Shown here: piece after piece, positions 26,717 to 36,246 of the stretch
Layout of the letters: every line of letters starts with the position of its first letter
Numbering within the stretch: the first letter of the stretch is position 1
Assembly: GCA_002405805.1 (NCBI GenBank)
Contig: DHMN01000051.1
Location: forward strand, 1 to 64,000
Source of the DNA: Cyanobacteria bacterium UBA4641
GTDB lineage: Bacteria > Cyanobacteriota > Vampirovibrionia > Gastranaerophilales > Gastranaerophilaceae
Length of the DNA: 64,000 nucleotides
Direction of reading: 5' to 3'
Made by a program: the position numbers and the translations under genes
The notes under the pieces: generated by a model
Told to the model about the DNA's origin: nothing
Seen by the model: the letters and a program-made list of their open reading frames with translations, nothing else
Databases searched by the model: none

Positions 26717-27058
26717 AATCTTAAACAGTTTCGCTATTTTAGGCGAAAGTTTGACACTTGTTGCGTAAATTGCATTATCTCAACAACTTCACCATTTTCT
26801 TCCTGAGACAACCTTCGCCTGTTGCAAGATACCATAGCTTTCTTTCAATGTGGTTAGGTTTAAGTCTTTTGATATTTGGCAATCAAAGGCGGAATTGTCA
26901 TTGTTGTACATGTTAAGCAATTAGTGGTGTAAGTCGGATTTTTTAGCGGACAGCATGTATTTTGACTGCTAAAACCAATTGTAAATATTAGTACACAAGT
27001 TTGACATGCTCTTTCCTGATTTGAGATAATAGGAAAAAGACTATACTTGGGTAGAATT
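26717..27058. other. Spacer before smc, no gene supported
   Basis: About 340 bases. It contains AGGCGAA / TTCGCCT 65 bases apart and the smc promoter. A minus-strand frame with a Cys-rich C-terminus passes through but overlaps the smc coding start, so I do not call it. Confidence 0.55.
27001..27030 (+). promoter_or_regulatory. Promoter of the smc operon
   Basis: TTGACA (27001-27006), 18-base spacer, GATAAT (27025-27030); about 28 bases to the start codon. Confidence 0.65.
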
Positions 27059-30000
27059 ATGTACATAAAACAACTGGAAATAGATAATTTCAAATCATTT
27101 GCCAACAAATCAGAAATTCCCCTTCTGAAAGGCTTTACTACAGTTTCAGGACCTAACGGTTCCGGCAAAAGTAACATTATTGATAGTGTTATGTTCGCTT
27201 TGGGCTTGAGAACTGGTAGTGCTTTGCGTATTGAAAACCTTTCAGACTTTATCACAACTTTCAACAATAAAAACGAAGCGATGGTTAAGGTTGTATTTGG
27301 GGATGTTGATGGGGACAAAGAATTAACGGTTGCAAGACGTATCAAAAAGACTAACCAAGGATTTGCAAGTACATACTACCTAAATGACAAAATCGATACC
27401 TTGACAAATATCCGCTCAATTCTTGAGAAATACAACATTACGCCAAACAGCTACAACGTAATGATGCAAGGGGACGTGAACAGTATTGTAATGTGTTCTT
27501 CTAAAGTTCGCCGCGGAATTATTGACGAAATCGCAGGGGTAGCGGATTTTGACAGAAGAATAGACCAAGCAACAAATGAACTTAAAACCGTAGAACAAAG
27601 AGTTGAGGCTGCATCGCTGATTTTATCGGAAGTTGAAAAAACTTTGGAACAATTGAAATCAGAAAGAGAAGTTGCGCTAAAATACAAAAAATTACAAGAG
27701 GAAAAAGCAGGATTAGAGTCTCAAGTCAGCACGGTTAAATTCTTTGACTTGAAAAGAAATCTTGAACTTGCCCATGAAAATATTCTTCAATCAAATAAAA
27801 AATTAAAAGAAACTCAAGCCAATAAAAAAGACTTGGATGAAAAAATTAAACTTATCAATGAAAAGTATGAAGAACTTGATAAGAAACTGAAAGAGCAAGG
27901 GGAAGATGAGAGAAACAAACTAAAAGACTCTCAAAGCGACCTATCTGCAAGGATTCAGACTAAGAAAAACGCGATAGACTATTCTGATACCCAAATTCAA
28001 AAAGGGTTACAGTCTATCGAGAACGCTAAAAACGGTATCGCATCTTACAAAAAGAAAATTGAAGATGAGCACCTCAATATCAAACTTGCTCACGACAAAA
28101 TCGGAATTATCGAAACTCAATTAAAAGAGAAAAAAGAAGAACTTGCAAAAAAACTTGCCGACATCTCTGGCTTGAGTTCAACTGCCGATAAATATATCCA
28201 AGAAAGAAATGATGTTTCGCGAAATCTTGATATGCTAAAAGACAAAGATAATGAACTATTAAAAGAATCTTTGCCAAAAGAAAACGATTTAAAAAATCTA
28301 AAAAAAGAAATTGAAGATGCTAAAGCGTTCATTGAGCAAGCCGAAAATGCAAAAGCAAATTTTGAAGACGACAAGTCATTAAAAGAACTTCAAGTTAGCG
28401 ATTTGAAAAAAGAAATGGATGAATTGAAAGAAATTCAAACCAAAACAATGCAGCAACTTGATGATGCGAAAACAGCAATTGATGACTATGACCACGATGT
28501 TAGAGCTGCATATCGAAAATTTTCTGATATGGAGGCGCAACGCAGAGCAATGTCTTCATCTGGTTCAAGTATTCCGATTACAACAGTTATGAATGCCAAC
28601 CTTGAAGGGGTTCACGCACCGTTAATGCAATTGGGTTCAGTTGATGAAGAATACTCTTTGGCTCTTGATATCGCGTTTGGTGGGAGATTGGCGCACATTG
28701 TTGTTGATGATACCCACGCGGCTTATGTTGCGATGGAATTGTTAAACTCATCTCGTGCAGGTCGTGCGACATTCATTCCGTTAAACAAAGTCAAAAAAGC
28801 TCCGACAAAATTACAACTACCAAAAAATCGCGGTGTTATTGATTTTGCCATTAACCTTGTTGACTTTGACGATATTTACCTTGATGCATTTTTCTATGCG
28901 GTTGGAGATACTTTGATTGTTGAAGATGCGGAGGCTGCTGAACAATTGATGGGCAAATACCGTATGGTTACACTGGATGGCAAATTGTATGAAAAATCTT
29001 CTGCAATCACCGGTGGTTATGTAAAAAAATCAATTTTCGGTTTTGGTCAAAATGATGATAAAGAACTTGAAAATGCTAAAGCAAAACTTGACGAACTTCA
29101 ACGCAAATACGATGAGGCTGTAGCCAATAAAAAAATGTTAGAAGAAAAACTTGATAAAATAAGAGTTACATACTCCTCATCTTCTACAGAATATTCAAAA
29201 GCAAAAATCGAGCTTTCTAATATGACCGCTCAATTTGAGAACAGCCAAAACCTATTAGAAACAAAAAAAACTTTTGTCAGCGAAAATGAACCAAAAATCG
29301 AAAAATTAAACTCTGAACTTGACAAAATCGAGGCAAAAAGAGTTGATTTATCTGAAAAAATCCAACAAGCGCAAGATAAATTATCTGAACTTGACAGCTT
29401 GTTAAATGACAAAGACTTAAAGGATTTGAAAGAAAAAACTCAAGGTATTGAAGATGAAATCAGACATCTAAATAACAACTTGATGAACGTTAATAATGAA
29501 ATTAACGGCTACAATAATACAATCAAATTCAATGAACAGCTTATCATTTCTAAAGAAGAAGATATCAAAAATACAACAAAAAATAACGAATCTTTAGAAA
29601 AAGATAAGGAAACCTACAAGGCTGAAATCATCCAATTAGAGGAACAATTAACCGCCCTATCTGATAAAATTGCGGTAATTGATGCAAAAATCGGAGAACT
29701 TGTGAAAGAAAAAGAAGAAATTCATAAGAGTTTGGTTGATTTACAAACAAACAGCGCGGTCAAATCTTCTGAAATTGATAGAATCAATGAACAGATTGAA
29801 TCTTTCAAAACAAGGAGAAGAGAACTTGAACCTCAATTGAAAGAGGCATCCGAAATCCTTGAAAATTCAGGGGTTGAGATTGCAAAACTTGAACCTGTTC
29901 AGATTTCTATAGACGAACTTAATACAAAAATTCAACGTTTGGATAAACGTATGCAAGAACTTGGGGATGTAAATATGCGTGCTATCGTTTCTTATGAAGA

Positions 30001-30568
30001 AAAAGCGGCGCGTAAAGAAGAATTAGACACCCAAATAAAAACACTTTCTACAGAAAGACAATCTATTTTAGATAAAATGAATGGCTTTGAACAACAGAAA
30101 AAAGAAGCGTTTATGACAACATTTACAGCTATCAATGAAAACTTCAAAGACATTTATCACCAATTATCAGAAGGTGAAGGCCGATTGATTCTTGAAAATG
30201 AAAAAGACCCGCTATCTGCCGGCATGACAATTGAGGCTAAACCGAGAGATAAAACCACAAATAACAAACTCGGAGCATTATCAGGTGGTGAAAAAGCCCT
30301 GACAGCGCTAGCTTTGGTATTTTCAATTCAAAAATACTTACCTGCGCCATTCTATGCACTGGATGAGGTTGACGCAAGTTTAGATACAATGAATGTTGAA
30401 CGTATTGCAGAGATGGTAAAAAAACAATCTTCTGATACTCAATTCCTTGTAGTAAGCCACAGAAGACCAATGATTGAGGCTGCAAACAGAACAATCGGTG
30501 TTACTCAAAAAGAAAAAGGTAAAACAAAAGTTACAGGTGTAAAACTGAGAGACGATGATGAACAATAA
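27059..30568 (+). CDS. smc: Chromosome segregation protein SMC
   Basis: 1169 residues from ATG 27059 (a longer in-frame TTG start at 27047 is less likely). Structural-maintenance ATPase that, with ScpA and ScpB, condenses and separates chromosomes. Walker A GPNGSGKSNI near residue 31, about 450 residues of coiled coil, hinge region with GGRLAHIVV and SRAGRATF, second coiled coil, then ABC signature LSGGEKALTAL and Walker B FYALDEVDASLD. First gene of a tightly overlapping operon with scpA, scpB and a metalloprotease. Confidence 0.97.
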   Translation: MYIKQLEIDNFKSFANKSEIPLLKGFTTVSGPNGSGKSNIIDSVMFALGLRTGSALRIENLSDFITTFNNKNEAMVKVVFGDVDGDKELTVARRIKKTNQGFASTYYLNDKIDTLTNIRSILEKYNITPNSYNVMMQGDVNSIVMCSSKVRRGIIDEIAGVADFDRRIDQATNELKTVEQRVEAASLILSEVEKTLEQLKSEREVALKYKKLQEEKAGLESQVSTVKFFDLKRNLELAHENILQSNKKLKETQANKKDLDEKIKLINEKYEELDKKLKEQGEDERNKLKDSQSDLSARIQTKKNAIDYSDTQIQKGLQSIENAKNGIASYKKKIEDEHLNIKLAHDKIGIIETQLKEKKEELAKKLADISGLSSTADKYIQERNDVSRNLDMLKDKDNELLKESLPKENDLKNLKKEIEDAKAFIEQAENAKANFEDDKSLKELQVSDLKKEMDELKEIQTKTMQQLDDAKTAIDDYDHDVRAAYRKFSDMEAQRRAMSSSGSSIPITTVMNANLEGVHAPLMQLGSVDEEYSLALDIAFGGRLAHIVVDDTHAAYVAMELLNSSRAGRATFIPLNKVKKAPTKLQLPKNRGVIDFAINLVDFDDIYLDAFFYAVGDTLIVEDAEAAEQLMGKYRMVTLDGKLYEKSSAITGGYVKKSIFGFGQNDDKELENAKAKLDELQRKYDEAVANKKMLEEKLDKIRVTYSSSSTEYSKAKIELSNMTAQFENSQNLLETKKTFVSENEPKIEKLNSELDKIEAKRVDLSEKIQQAQDKLSELDSLLNDKDLKDLKEKTQGIEDEIRHLNNNLMNVNNEINGYNNTIKFNEQLIISKEEDIKNTTKNNESLEKDKETYKAEIIQLEEQLTALSDKIAVIDAKIGELVKEKEEIHKSLVDLQTNSAVKSSEIDRINEQIESFKTRRRELEPQLKEASEILENSGVEIAKLEPVQISIDELNTKIQRLDKRMQELGDVNMRAIVSYEEKAARKEELDTQIKTLSTERQSILDKMNGFEQQKKEAFMTTFTAINENFKDIYHQLSEGEGRLILENEKDPLSAGMTIEAKPRDKTTNNKLGALSGGEKALTALALVFSIQKYLPAPFYALDEVDASLDTMNVERIAEMVKKQSSDTQFLVVSHRRPMIEAANRTIGVTQKEKGKTKVTGVKLRDDDEQ

Positions 30569-31382
30569 TCTTATAAATGCAAAAGATATAGAATCTACAA
30601 TTTACAGTAACAATTCCGAATTTGATGCAAATGATGGTATTGGTATTCTTGTAGATATGGCAAAACAAGGCAAAATCGACCCTTGGAATATTGATATTCT
30701 TGATGTTACTGAAAAATATCTTCAAAGAATGATAGAATTGAAATCTCTGAATTTGCGTGTCGCAAGCAGAACGTTGTTATTTGCATCAATTTTATGCAGA
30801 TTGCAGTCAAATGTTTTGGCAGGATTATCTTTGGAAGAATTTCAAGACCAGCCTGAAAACGATGTAATTTACGATGATGATGGGTTTATCGTTGAGTATC
30901 CTGACGAAAATCAAGAATTTATACCGACAAGCAATGTTGTAAGTTTTGATGAGGCACTCCAACGCCGTACAAGTATTCGTTTGAACCGTAATCGTGTAGT
31001 TACATTGAAAGATTTGATTAAACAATTGGAGTTCTACGAAAAATTAGAAAAAAGAGCGTCAATGAAAAGTGCTCATGAAAGAGCTAAACGCCATGTCAGA
31101 AATTATTCAAGGTTAACTCCTGATGAAATCGTTTCAATGGCGCACGAAGAATATATCGAAGAATCCGTACTAAAATTGAAAGACAATTTGGAACAAATTT
31201 TTGAACATCAAGACAAAATTGAACTGAATGAATTGACTATCCTTGGGTTGGACAAAATCAGTGCATATTTGGCTTTGTTGTTTTTGAGCAGAGATACTGA
31301 TTACGAACTTGAACAAGAAGAATTTTATTCAGATTTATATGTAGTAAAAGGTGGTAAAAAAGATGCAGCAGTTGAAGTCTAG
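30555..31382 (+). CDS. scpA: Segregation and condensation protein A (ScpA kleisin)
   Basis: 275 residues; start ATG overlaps the end of smc by 14 bases, showing translational coupling. Kleisin that bridges the SMC heads. Seen: DANDGIGILVDMAKQGKIDPWNIDILDVTEKYL near the N-terminus (shown here in family terms; the hallmark is PWNIDI...T..YL), RTLLFASILCRLQS, acidic middle and a C-terminal winged-helix region (ELTILGLDKISAYLALLFL). The middle is less conserved, as usual. Confidence 0.93.
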   Translation: MMNNNLINAKDIESTIYSNNSEFDANDGIGILVDMAKQGKIDPWNIDILDVTEKYLQRMIELKSLNLRVASRTLLFASILCRLQSNVLAGLSLEEFQDQPENDVIYDDDGFIVEYPDENQEFIPTSNVVSFDEALQRRTSIRLNRNRVVTLKDLIKQLEFYEKLEKRASMKSAHERAKRHVRNYSRLTPDEIVSMAHEEYIEESVLKLKDNLEQIFEHQDKIELNELTILGLDKISAYLALLFLSRDTDYELEQEEFYSDLYVVKGGKKDAAVEV

Positions 31383-31872
31383 GATAGAGGCTGTACTTTT
31401 TGTTACAGCAAAAGCGTTGTCGCTAGAAGAAATTGCGACTTATTTGGATAAAGAGCCTGAAGAAATTGAAGAGGCAATCCTTGAATTAATTTTGGACTAT
31501 GCATCTCGAGACGGAGCATTGGAAATTGATGATGAAAACGGATATATTCTTCAAGTAAAAGAAGATTATAGCGACATTGTTGAAAAGATTTGTCCAATTG
31601 ACTTGTCTCCTGCGGTTTTAAGAACATTGCTTGTTATAGCATTAAAAGAACCTATCCGCCAAACTGAATTGGTAAAACTTCGCTCTGCGGCGTATGAACA
31701 TGTGGCAGAACTTGTTGAAAAAGGCTTAGTTTCTAAGCATAAAGACAAAAACGGCAGAAGTATTAACATAAAAACCACTCCGAAATTTGCAGAATACTTC
31801 AAATTAAAAGGCGACACAAGAGCTTTGGCTCAACAGTTAGAAAAAGATTTGGCAGAAAAAACAAATGCGTAA
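31363..31872 (+). CDS. scpB: Segregation and condensation protein B (ScpB)
   Basis: 169 residues; ATG 31363 chosen, with GGTGG eight bases before it, inside scpA (20-base overlap). Two winged-helix domains typical of ScpB: RIEAVLFVTAKALSLEEIATYL, then LSPAVLRTLLVIALKEPIRQTEL and VAELVEKGLVSKHKDKNGR. Binds the ScpA kleisin in the SMC complex. Shorter than the 180-200 residue average, mainly at the C-terminus. Confidence 0.93.
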   Translation: MQQLKSRIEAVLFVTAKALSLEEIATYLDKEPEEIEEAILELILDYASRDGALEIDDENGYILQVKEDYSDIVEKICPIDLSPAVLRTLLVIALKEPIRQTELVKLRSAAYEHVAELVEKGLVSKHKDKNGRSINIKTTPKFAEYFKLKGDTRALAQQLEKDLAEKTNA

Positions 31873-33151
31873 AATTTTATTAGCAATATTATTTATAGTG
31901 CTTGTTGTTGCATTGTTTTATAAATCACCATTTTCTGCAATGTATAATTACAACAAAGCTCGAGCACTTTATAACCAAAAACAGTATGAGCAATCCCTGC
32001 CATACTTTGAAAAATCATTATTTGCAGACCCTAAAGGAATTTTAGCAAGATTTTACTATGTTTTGGCATTGTCAAAATCTGAACCGACATACTCAACACA
32101 AAAGAAACTTTTTGAAATGGCAAATTCAAAAATTGAAGATGAGGCATCAAAATATGCAAAATCTCAAACAATGTATTTGCGCTACAAACTGCTTGACGGC
32201 ATAGAAAACAACTACATTTTTAATGCAGCAATGGGCAGTGATATTTTAAGATGGGACATAAGGTCGTTTCCGCTAAGCGTTTATATTGATTCTCCTGACA
32301 CCGTTCCGTCGTATTATCTTGAAAGCATAAAAAGAGCAATGAATTTGTGGACAAGCAGAACAAATTTTGTCAAATTCAAACAGGCACAAAACCCTGTTGA
32401 AGCAGACATTTTAATCAGATTTGAAGATATTCCTAATGACTTATGCCAAGGTGGAGTCTGCAAATATGCAATTGCGCACACTGAACCTCAAATTGACAAA
32501 AACAAAATCCTAAAACAAATGGATTTAACCTTCTATAAAACTAATCCACGCAAAGAAAATTTCACATCAAGAGAAGTTTTTAATACAGCACTCCATGAAC
32601 TTGGGCACACATTAGGAATAATGGGACATAGCGACAATCCAAATGATTTGATGTACTCAATGAAAGAATCTGATTTTGATATCTTCACATTTATGCGTGC
32701 AGAAGAACATTCATTGACAGCAAGAGATTTGAAAACCCTTGTACTGCTATATAGAATAGAACCGACGATTTCTAATGTTAGAAATCTCCACAGTGAAAAT
32801 TTTTATTATGCTCCGCTTATTTTAGGAAATGACGATATCAGACTACAAAAGAAATTAAATGAATATAAAAAATACACCCAAACATATCCTAATATGGCAG
32901 CTGGCTATATAAATCTAGCATCTGTTTATGTGGATTTAGGGGACTTTGATTCTGCACTGCGCGAAATCGACAAAGCAGAACCGCTTGCTAACACTAAAGA
33001 TGAACAATTCTTAGTACACTATGATAGAGCAATAATTTATTATAATCAGCAAAAATACTCATCTGCACTTGAATCTGCTAAAATCGCCCAATCAATCAAG
33101 AACGAAAATAATGTACAAGAATTGATTAGCGATATTGAAAAAATCAAGTAA
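31865..33151 (+). CDS. Matrixin-like (metzincin) metalloprotease with TPR tail
   Basis: 428 residues; its start overlaps scpB by eight bases. An N-terminal hydrophobic helix (ILLAILFIVLVVALFY, 4-19) directs it out of or into the membrane. One TPR follows, then a zinc-protease domain with HELGHTLGIMGH at 244-255 (the metzincin HExxHxxGxxH pattern) and a DLMYS Met-turn at 261-265, then C-terminal TPR-like repeats (PNMAAGYINLASVYVDLGDFDSAL). Matrixins cleave extracellular or envelope proteins. Having it in a condensin operon is unusual. Confidence 0.85.
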   Translation: MRKILLAILFIVLVVALFYKSPFSAMYNYNKARALYNQKQYEQSLPYFEKSLFADPKGILARFYYVLALSKSEPTYSTQKKLFEMANSKIEDEASKYAKSQTMYLRYKLLDGIENNYIFNAAMGSDILRWDIRSFPLSVYIDSPDTVPSYYLESIKRAMNLWTSRTNFVKFKQAQNPVEADILIRFEDIPNDLCQGGVCKYAIAHTEPQIDKNKILKQMDLTFYKTNPRKENFTSREVFNTALHELGHTLGIMGHSDNPNDLMYSMKESDFDIFTFMRAEEHSLTARDLKTLVLLYRIEPTISNVRNLHSENFYYAPLILGNDDIRLQKKLNEYKKYTQTYPNMAAGYINLASVYVDLGDFDSALREIDKAEPLANTKDEQFLVHYDRAIIYYNQQKYSSALESAKIAQSIKNENNVQELISDIEKIK

Positions 33152-33180
33152 GCAGAATTATTCTGACCAAAAGCTAAGCA

Positions 33181-34347
33181 TTAATTTTCTTGGTAAACTT
33201 TTGCAAATTCAGGATTAACCGCAAGCCACTTAAAGGTTTGAGATTCAACTTCCGGAATGTCGATTACGAAAGTCCCACCATAACGACCTCTTGAAAATAC
33301 AAGGTAGCCATCTTTTGCCAAATTGTGGAAAGCTTTTCTGATTGTATTCGGACTCAAATCTAATTTTGCTGAAAGTTCCATAATCGATGGCAATTTGTCA
33401 CCGATTTCATAATCTTGAGCAATCATTCTTTTTAAATAATTTTGAGTTTTTTCATAATGATAAAATGCGGCATCTTGAGCCGGTGCAAAAATTGAAGTTT
33501 CAGGCTTTTCAAATGAACTTGAAATATCTCCGGGGATTTTTACAACTGTTGTTCCGTATCTCCCACGACGAGCTAACAAAAATCCACGGTCAACCAAGAT
33601 TTTTAATCCGTCATGAACAGTTTTCAAACTTGTCTTTAAAGCTTTTGCTAAAGCCATGTGAGATGGGATTCTATCGCCAATATGCAAATTATTTTTTATA
33701 TAATTTTCCAAATCTTTTACAACCAAATCAACGAGCGTCTCTGTTGTCTGTTGACCGTTTGATTGAATTTCAAAATCTAAATTCATCAAAATCCAACCGC
33801 TTTCGCGTGAAGTTTTAAATTTATGACAAATAATATTTTGAGCAGCCAAAGATTCTAAAGCTTGTCTTGTCGTATTAGCAGAATAGCCGATAATAGTCGC
33901 AATAGTACGCGAAGAAGACAAATGTGAACCGACTTTAAATCCGCCTGTTTTTAAGTATCTCTTTACTGCCTCAATTGCCAAATCACGCTTTGATGTGTGT
34001 TTTCTAAGCATTGAAACCTGTTTGGTATAATCTCTAACCAACGTTCCAATACATTGTTTTGATTCAACATAGCCTAAATCTTCAATATACCTTAGCGCAT
34101 TTTGAATTGTACCGACACTTACACCTAGGCGGTATGCAAAATCAGCCTTTGAAGGAATTATGTCATTTACTTGAATTTTCCCTGATTGCAAATCTGATTT
34201 TATCCAATTGGCAATCCACTTGCCAATCGCAACAGATTTTGATTCGTCAATATCTTTCAAATTAGGAAGTTCCATTGAGATATCCGAAATTTCAATCTTT
34301 CTTAGTTCAGATTTTTGAGGGAACATAAAACCTTCTTTATTTGTCAT
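33181..34347 (-). CDS. Regulator with four tandem GntR-type winged-helix domains
   Basis: 388 residues, no effector domain. Four winged-helix units are visible at about 40-105, 120-188, 205-272 and 302-363: each has the GntR pattern IGD(K/R)(L/I)PS...(L)A..L..S..T(V/I)..A...L...G(Y/F)(L/V), with wings ending RGRYGGTFVI, RGRYGTTVV and similar. Normal GntR proteins have one such domain plus a ligand-binding partner. The usual homodimer geometry could be replaced by one chain contacting several half-sites. AGGTAG before ATG. Divergent from the Y-family polymerase gene 183 bases away, which it may regulate. Confidence 0.82.
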   Translation of the reverse strand: MTNKEGFMFPQKSELRKIEISDISMELPNLKDIDESKSVAIGKWIANWIKSDLQSGKIQVNDIIPSKADFAYRLGVSVGTIQNALRYIEDLGYVESKQCIGTLVRDYTKQVSMLRKHTSKRDLAIEAVKRYLKTGGFKVGSHLSSSRTIATIIGYSANTTRQALESLAAQNIICHKFKTSRESGWILMNLDFEIQSNGQQTTETLVDLVVKDLENYIKNNLHIGDRIPSHMALAKALKTSLKTVHDGLKILVDRGFLLARRGRYGTTVVKIPGDISSSFEKPETSIFAPAQDAAFYHYEKTQNYLKRMIAQDYEIGDKLPSIMELSAKLDLSPNTIRKAFHNLAKDGYLVFSRGRYGGTFVIDIPEVESQTFKWLAVNPEFAKVYQEN

Positions 34348-34439
34348 GATTTCTACCTGCCTTCGTTTTAATAATATACTATGTGTAAAAAAACATCAAG
34401 ATATTTTTTGCCATATTTTGAAGGAATGTTAAGAATAAT

Positions 34440-34468
34440 TTGACGAACAGGTAAGCTGAACTTAAATA
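34440..34468 (+). promoter_or_regulatory. Possible second promoter upstream of the Y-family polymerase
   Basis: TTGACG (34440-34445), 17-base spacer, TAAATA (34463-34468). The sequence AATTTGACGAA occurs again 55 bases further, as the -35 of the nearer promoter. Confidence 0.35.
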
Positions 34469-34494
34469 AAGCACCCAGTAATATTTATACAAAT

Positions 34495-34529
34495 TTGACG
34501 AAAGGCTTTATTAAAGCCATACTATAGAT
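34495..34529 (+). promoter_or_regulatory. Polymerase promoter with a 15-bp palindrome in its spacer
   Basis: TTGACG (34495-34500), 17-base spacer, CATACT (34518-34523), six bases to ATG. GGCTTTATTAAAGCC (34504-34518), a perfect palindrome, fills the spacer, an ideal operator position. Confidence 0.45.
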
Positions 34530-35738
34530 ATGGTCAAACAAAAATTCATAGCATTAGTTGATTGCGATTCATTTTTTGTTTCCTGCGAACAAAAAAGAAA
34601 TCCAAAGTTAAAAGGCAAATCGGTTTGTGTATTGTCAAACAATGAGGGCTGTGTAATTTCACGTTCAAAAGAGGCAAAAAAGATGGGAGTTAGGATGGGA
34701 GAGCCATATTTTATGGCAAAAAAAGAACATCCAAAAGCAATTTATATAATTGCAGACCATGATTATTACGCTTTTGTTTCAAACCAAGTAATGTCGACTC
34801 TGAAAGACTTTAGTCCCTATGTGCAAATTTATTCTGTTGATGAGGCTTTTGTTGATTTCACAGGACTTACCAAACTTTATAAAAGAAATTACAAAAAACT
34901 CGCAAGCTTTTTACGGCAAAAAATTCTTGATGAAGTCGACATCCCTGTATCAATCGGCGTAAGTTCTACAAAAACATTATCAAAACTTGCATCTGACAAA
35001 GCCAAAAACATTGAAGGCGGAGTTTATCTAATCGGCAAATGCAAAATAAAAAAAGTATTGAAAACGACTGATATTGAAGAAATTTGGGGAATAGGCAGAC
35101 GACTTACAAAAAATTTAAAACGATTTGGAATACTAACGGCAGAAGAACTTGTCTCAAAAACTGACAGTTGGTTGGATTCAAAAATCGGAATCCACGGCAT
35201 AGAAATGCGCCATGAACTGCTAGGGGAAATGGTTTCACCTGTAACTAATGAAATAAAAGTACCCAAATCTATTCAAAATACAAGAGCTTTTGGAGTTTTC
35301 ACTTCTGATTTTAACTTTATCAAAAATGAACTGAACAGACATATCCATACATCTTGTAGGAAACTTAGGGCTTACAACACAAAATGTCTGCAAATTGGCG
35401 TAATGCTGAGAACTAAAGATTTTCGAGTTTTTTATACAAAAAAAGATTTGTTAAGTCCTGTAGATTTTGAACTCGAGATTTCTAAAATTGCAATAAAATT
35501 GTTAGAAGAAATTTACGACCCTAATATTTTATACAGAAGCACCGGAGTATTTTTGGAACGAATAGGCGAACAAGGTGCAGAACAACTTTGCCTCTATACC
35601 GACGAAATTCAAAATCAAAAGAAAGAAAAACTTGCAAAATGTTTTGATAATTTAGAAAAAAGATTTGGTAAAAACATTGTAAAAACAGGATTTTCGCCTA
35701 AAAATTTAAACGAAATAAAAAAATCCGAAGAGAAATAA
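34530..35738 (+). CDS. Y-family DNA polymerase (UmuC/DinB type)
   Basis: 402 residues; error-prone lesion-bypass polymerase. Catalytic elements: ALVDCDSFFVSCEQ near residue 8, MGVRMGEPYF, and YSVDEAFVDFTGL with the catalytic Asp-Glu pair; HhH fingers EEIWGIGRRLTKNLKRFGI; a little-finger domain follows with TRAFG. Closest in look to UmuC (YFMAKKEHP, long C-terminal tail). No umuD-like gene is next to it, so processing partner is unseen. No Shine-Dalgarno; the -10 lies close to ATG. A C-terminal Lys-rich tail lacks a clear beta-clamp motif. Confidence 0.9.
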   Translation: MVKQKFIALVDCDSFFVSCEQKRNPKLKGKSVCVLSNNEGCVISRSKEAKKMGVRMGEPYFMAKKEHPKAIYIIADHDYYAFVSNQVMSTLKDFSPYVQIYSVDEAFVDFTGLTKLYKRNYKKLASFLRQKILDEVDIPVSIGVSSTKTLSKLASDKAKNIEGGVYLIGKCKIKKVLKTTDIEEIWGIGRRLTKNLKRFGILTAEELVSKTDSWLDSKIGIHGIEMRHELLGEMVSPVTNEIKVPKSIQNTRAFGVFTSDFNFIKNELNRHIHTSCRKLRAYNTKCLQIGVMLRTKDFRVFYTKKDLLSPVDFELEISKIAIKLLEEIYDPNILYRSTGVFLERIGEQGAEQLCLYTDEIQNQKKEKLAKCFDNLEKRFGKNIVKTGFSPKNLNEIKKSEEK

Positions 35739-35815
35739 AGTTTACAATTGATAATATACTAGCAAAAATTTCTATATTTCCTTTTATAATACATATTAGA
35801 AATAAAGGAGTTTTT

Positions 35816-36235
35816 ATGTCTGTAAACATGAATTGTCATCCAGACAAATTTAGAGAAATCAAAAATAACGCGTTAGCTGCAAGAATTTCGTTGGATTGTC
35901 CGTCAAGACCTGACCTTATACATACAGACAAGCTTGCAGACCACATTACAGATTGCTTGGTTAATCCGACAAGAGGAATGATTGCATCTCGAGATTACTT
36001 AAATACCGAAAACATCAACTATCCGCGTTATTATGGGCGCAATCTGCATTTAATGAAAAAATTTGATGTAATTAAATATCTTATGACTAAATTAGACGAA
36101 CGAATCAATGAATTTTATCCGAAAACTAAAAAATACAGAGATTTCGTTATAAACACCAACAGAATTAAATTTGATTACACTGAACCTGTAAAACATGATT
36201 TCAGACGTACTATTTTTAGAATTTTTGGAAGATAG
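35816..36235 (+). CDS. Hypothetical protein, 139 aa
   Basis: GGAG stands eight bases before ATG. Begins MSVNMNCHPDKFREIKNN; contains a Cys pair and basic C-terminus RRTIFRIFGR. No family recognised, no membrane segment. Eleven bases before the next gene, so these two are co-transcribed. Confidence 0.7.
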   Translation: MSVNMNCHPDKFREIKNNALAARISLDCPSRPDLIHTDKLADHITDCLVNPTRGMIASRDYLNTENINYPRYYGRNLHLMKKFDVIKYLMTKLDERINEFYPKTKKYRDFVINTNRIKFDYTEPVKHDFRRTIFRIFGR

Positions 36236-36246
36236 GAAGAATATAA

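Noticed and set aside
26860..27345. Minus-strand frame with Cys-rich C-terminal end (CQTC, CCPLKNP)
   Set aside because: Overlaps the smc start on the other strand, has no ribosome site, and its N-terminal part is the shadow of smc; a small peptide from ATG near 27066 cannot be excluded but is not supported.
34530..35738. A umuD partner in front of the polymerase
   Set aside because: The gap of 183 bases has no frame for it.
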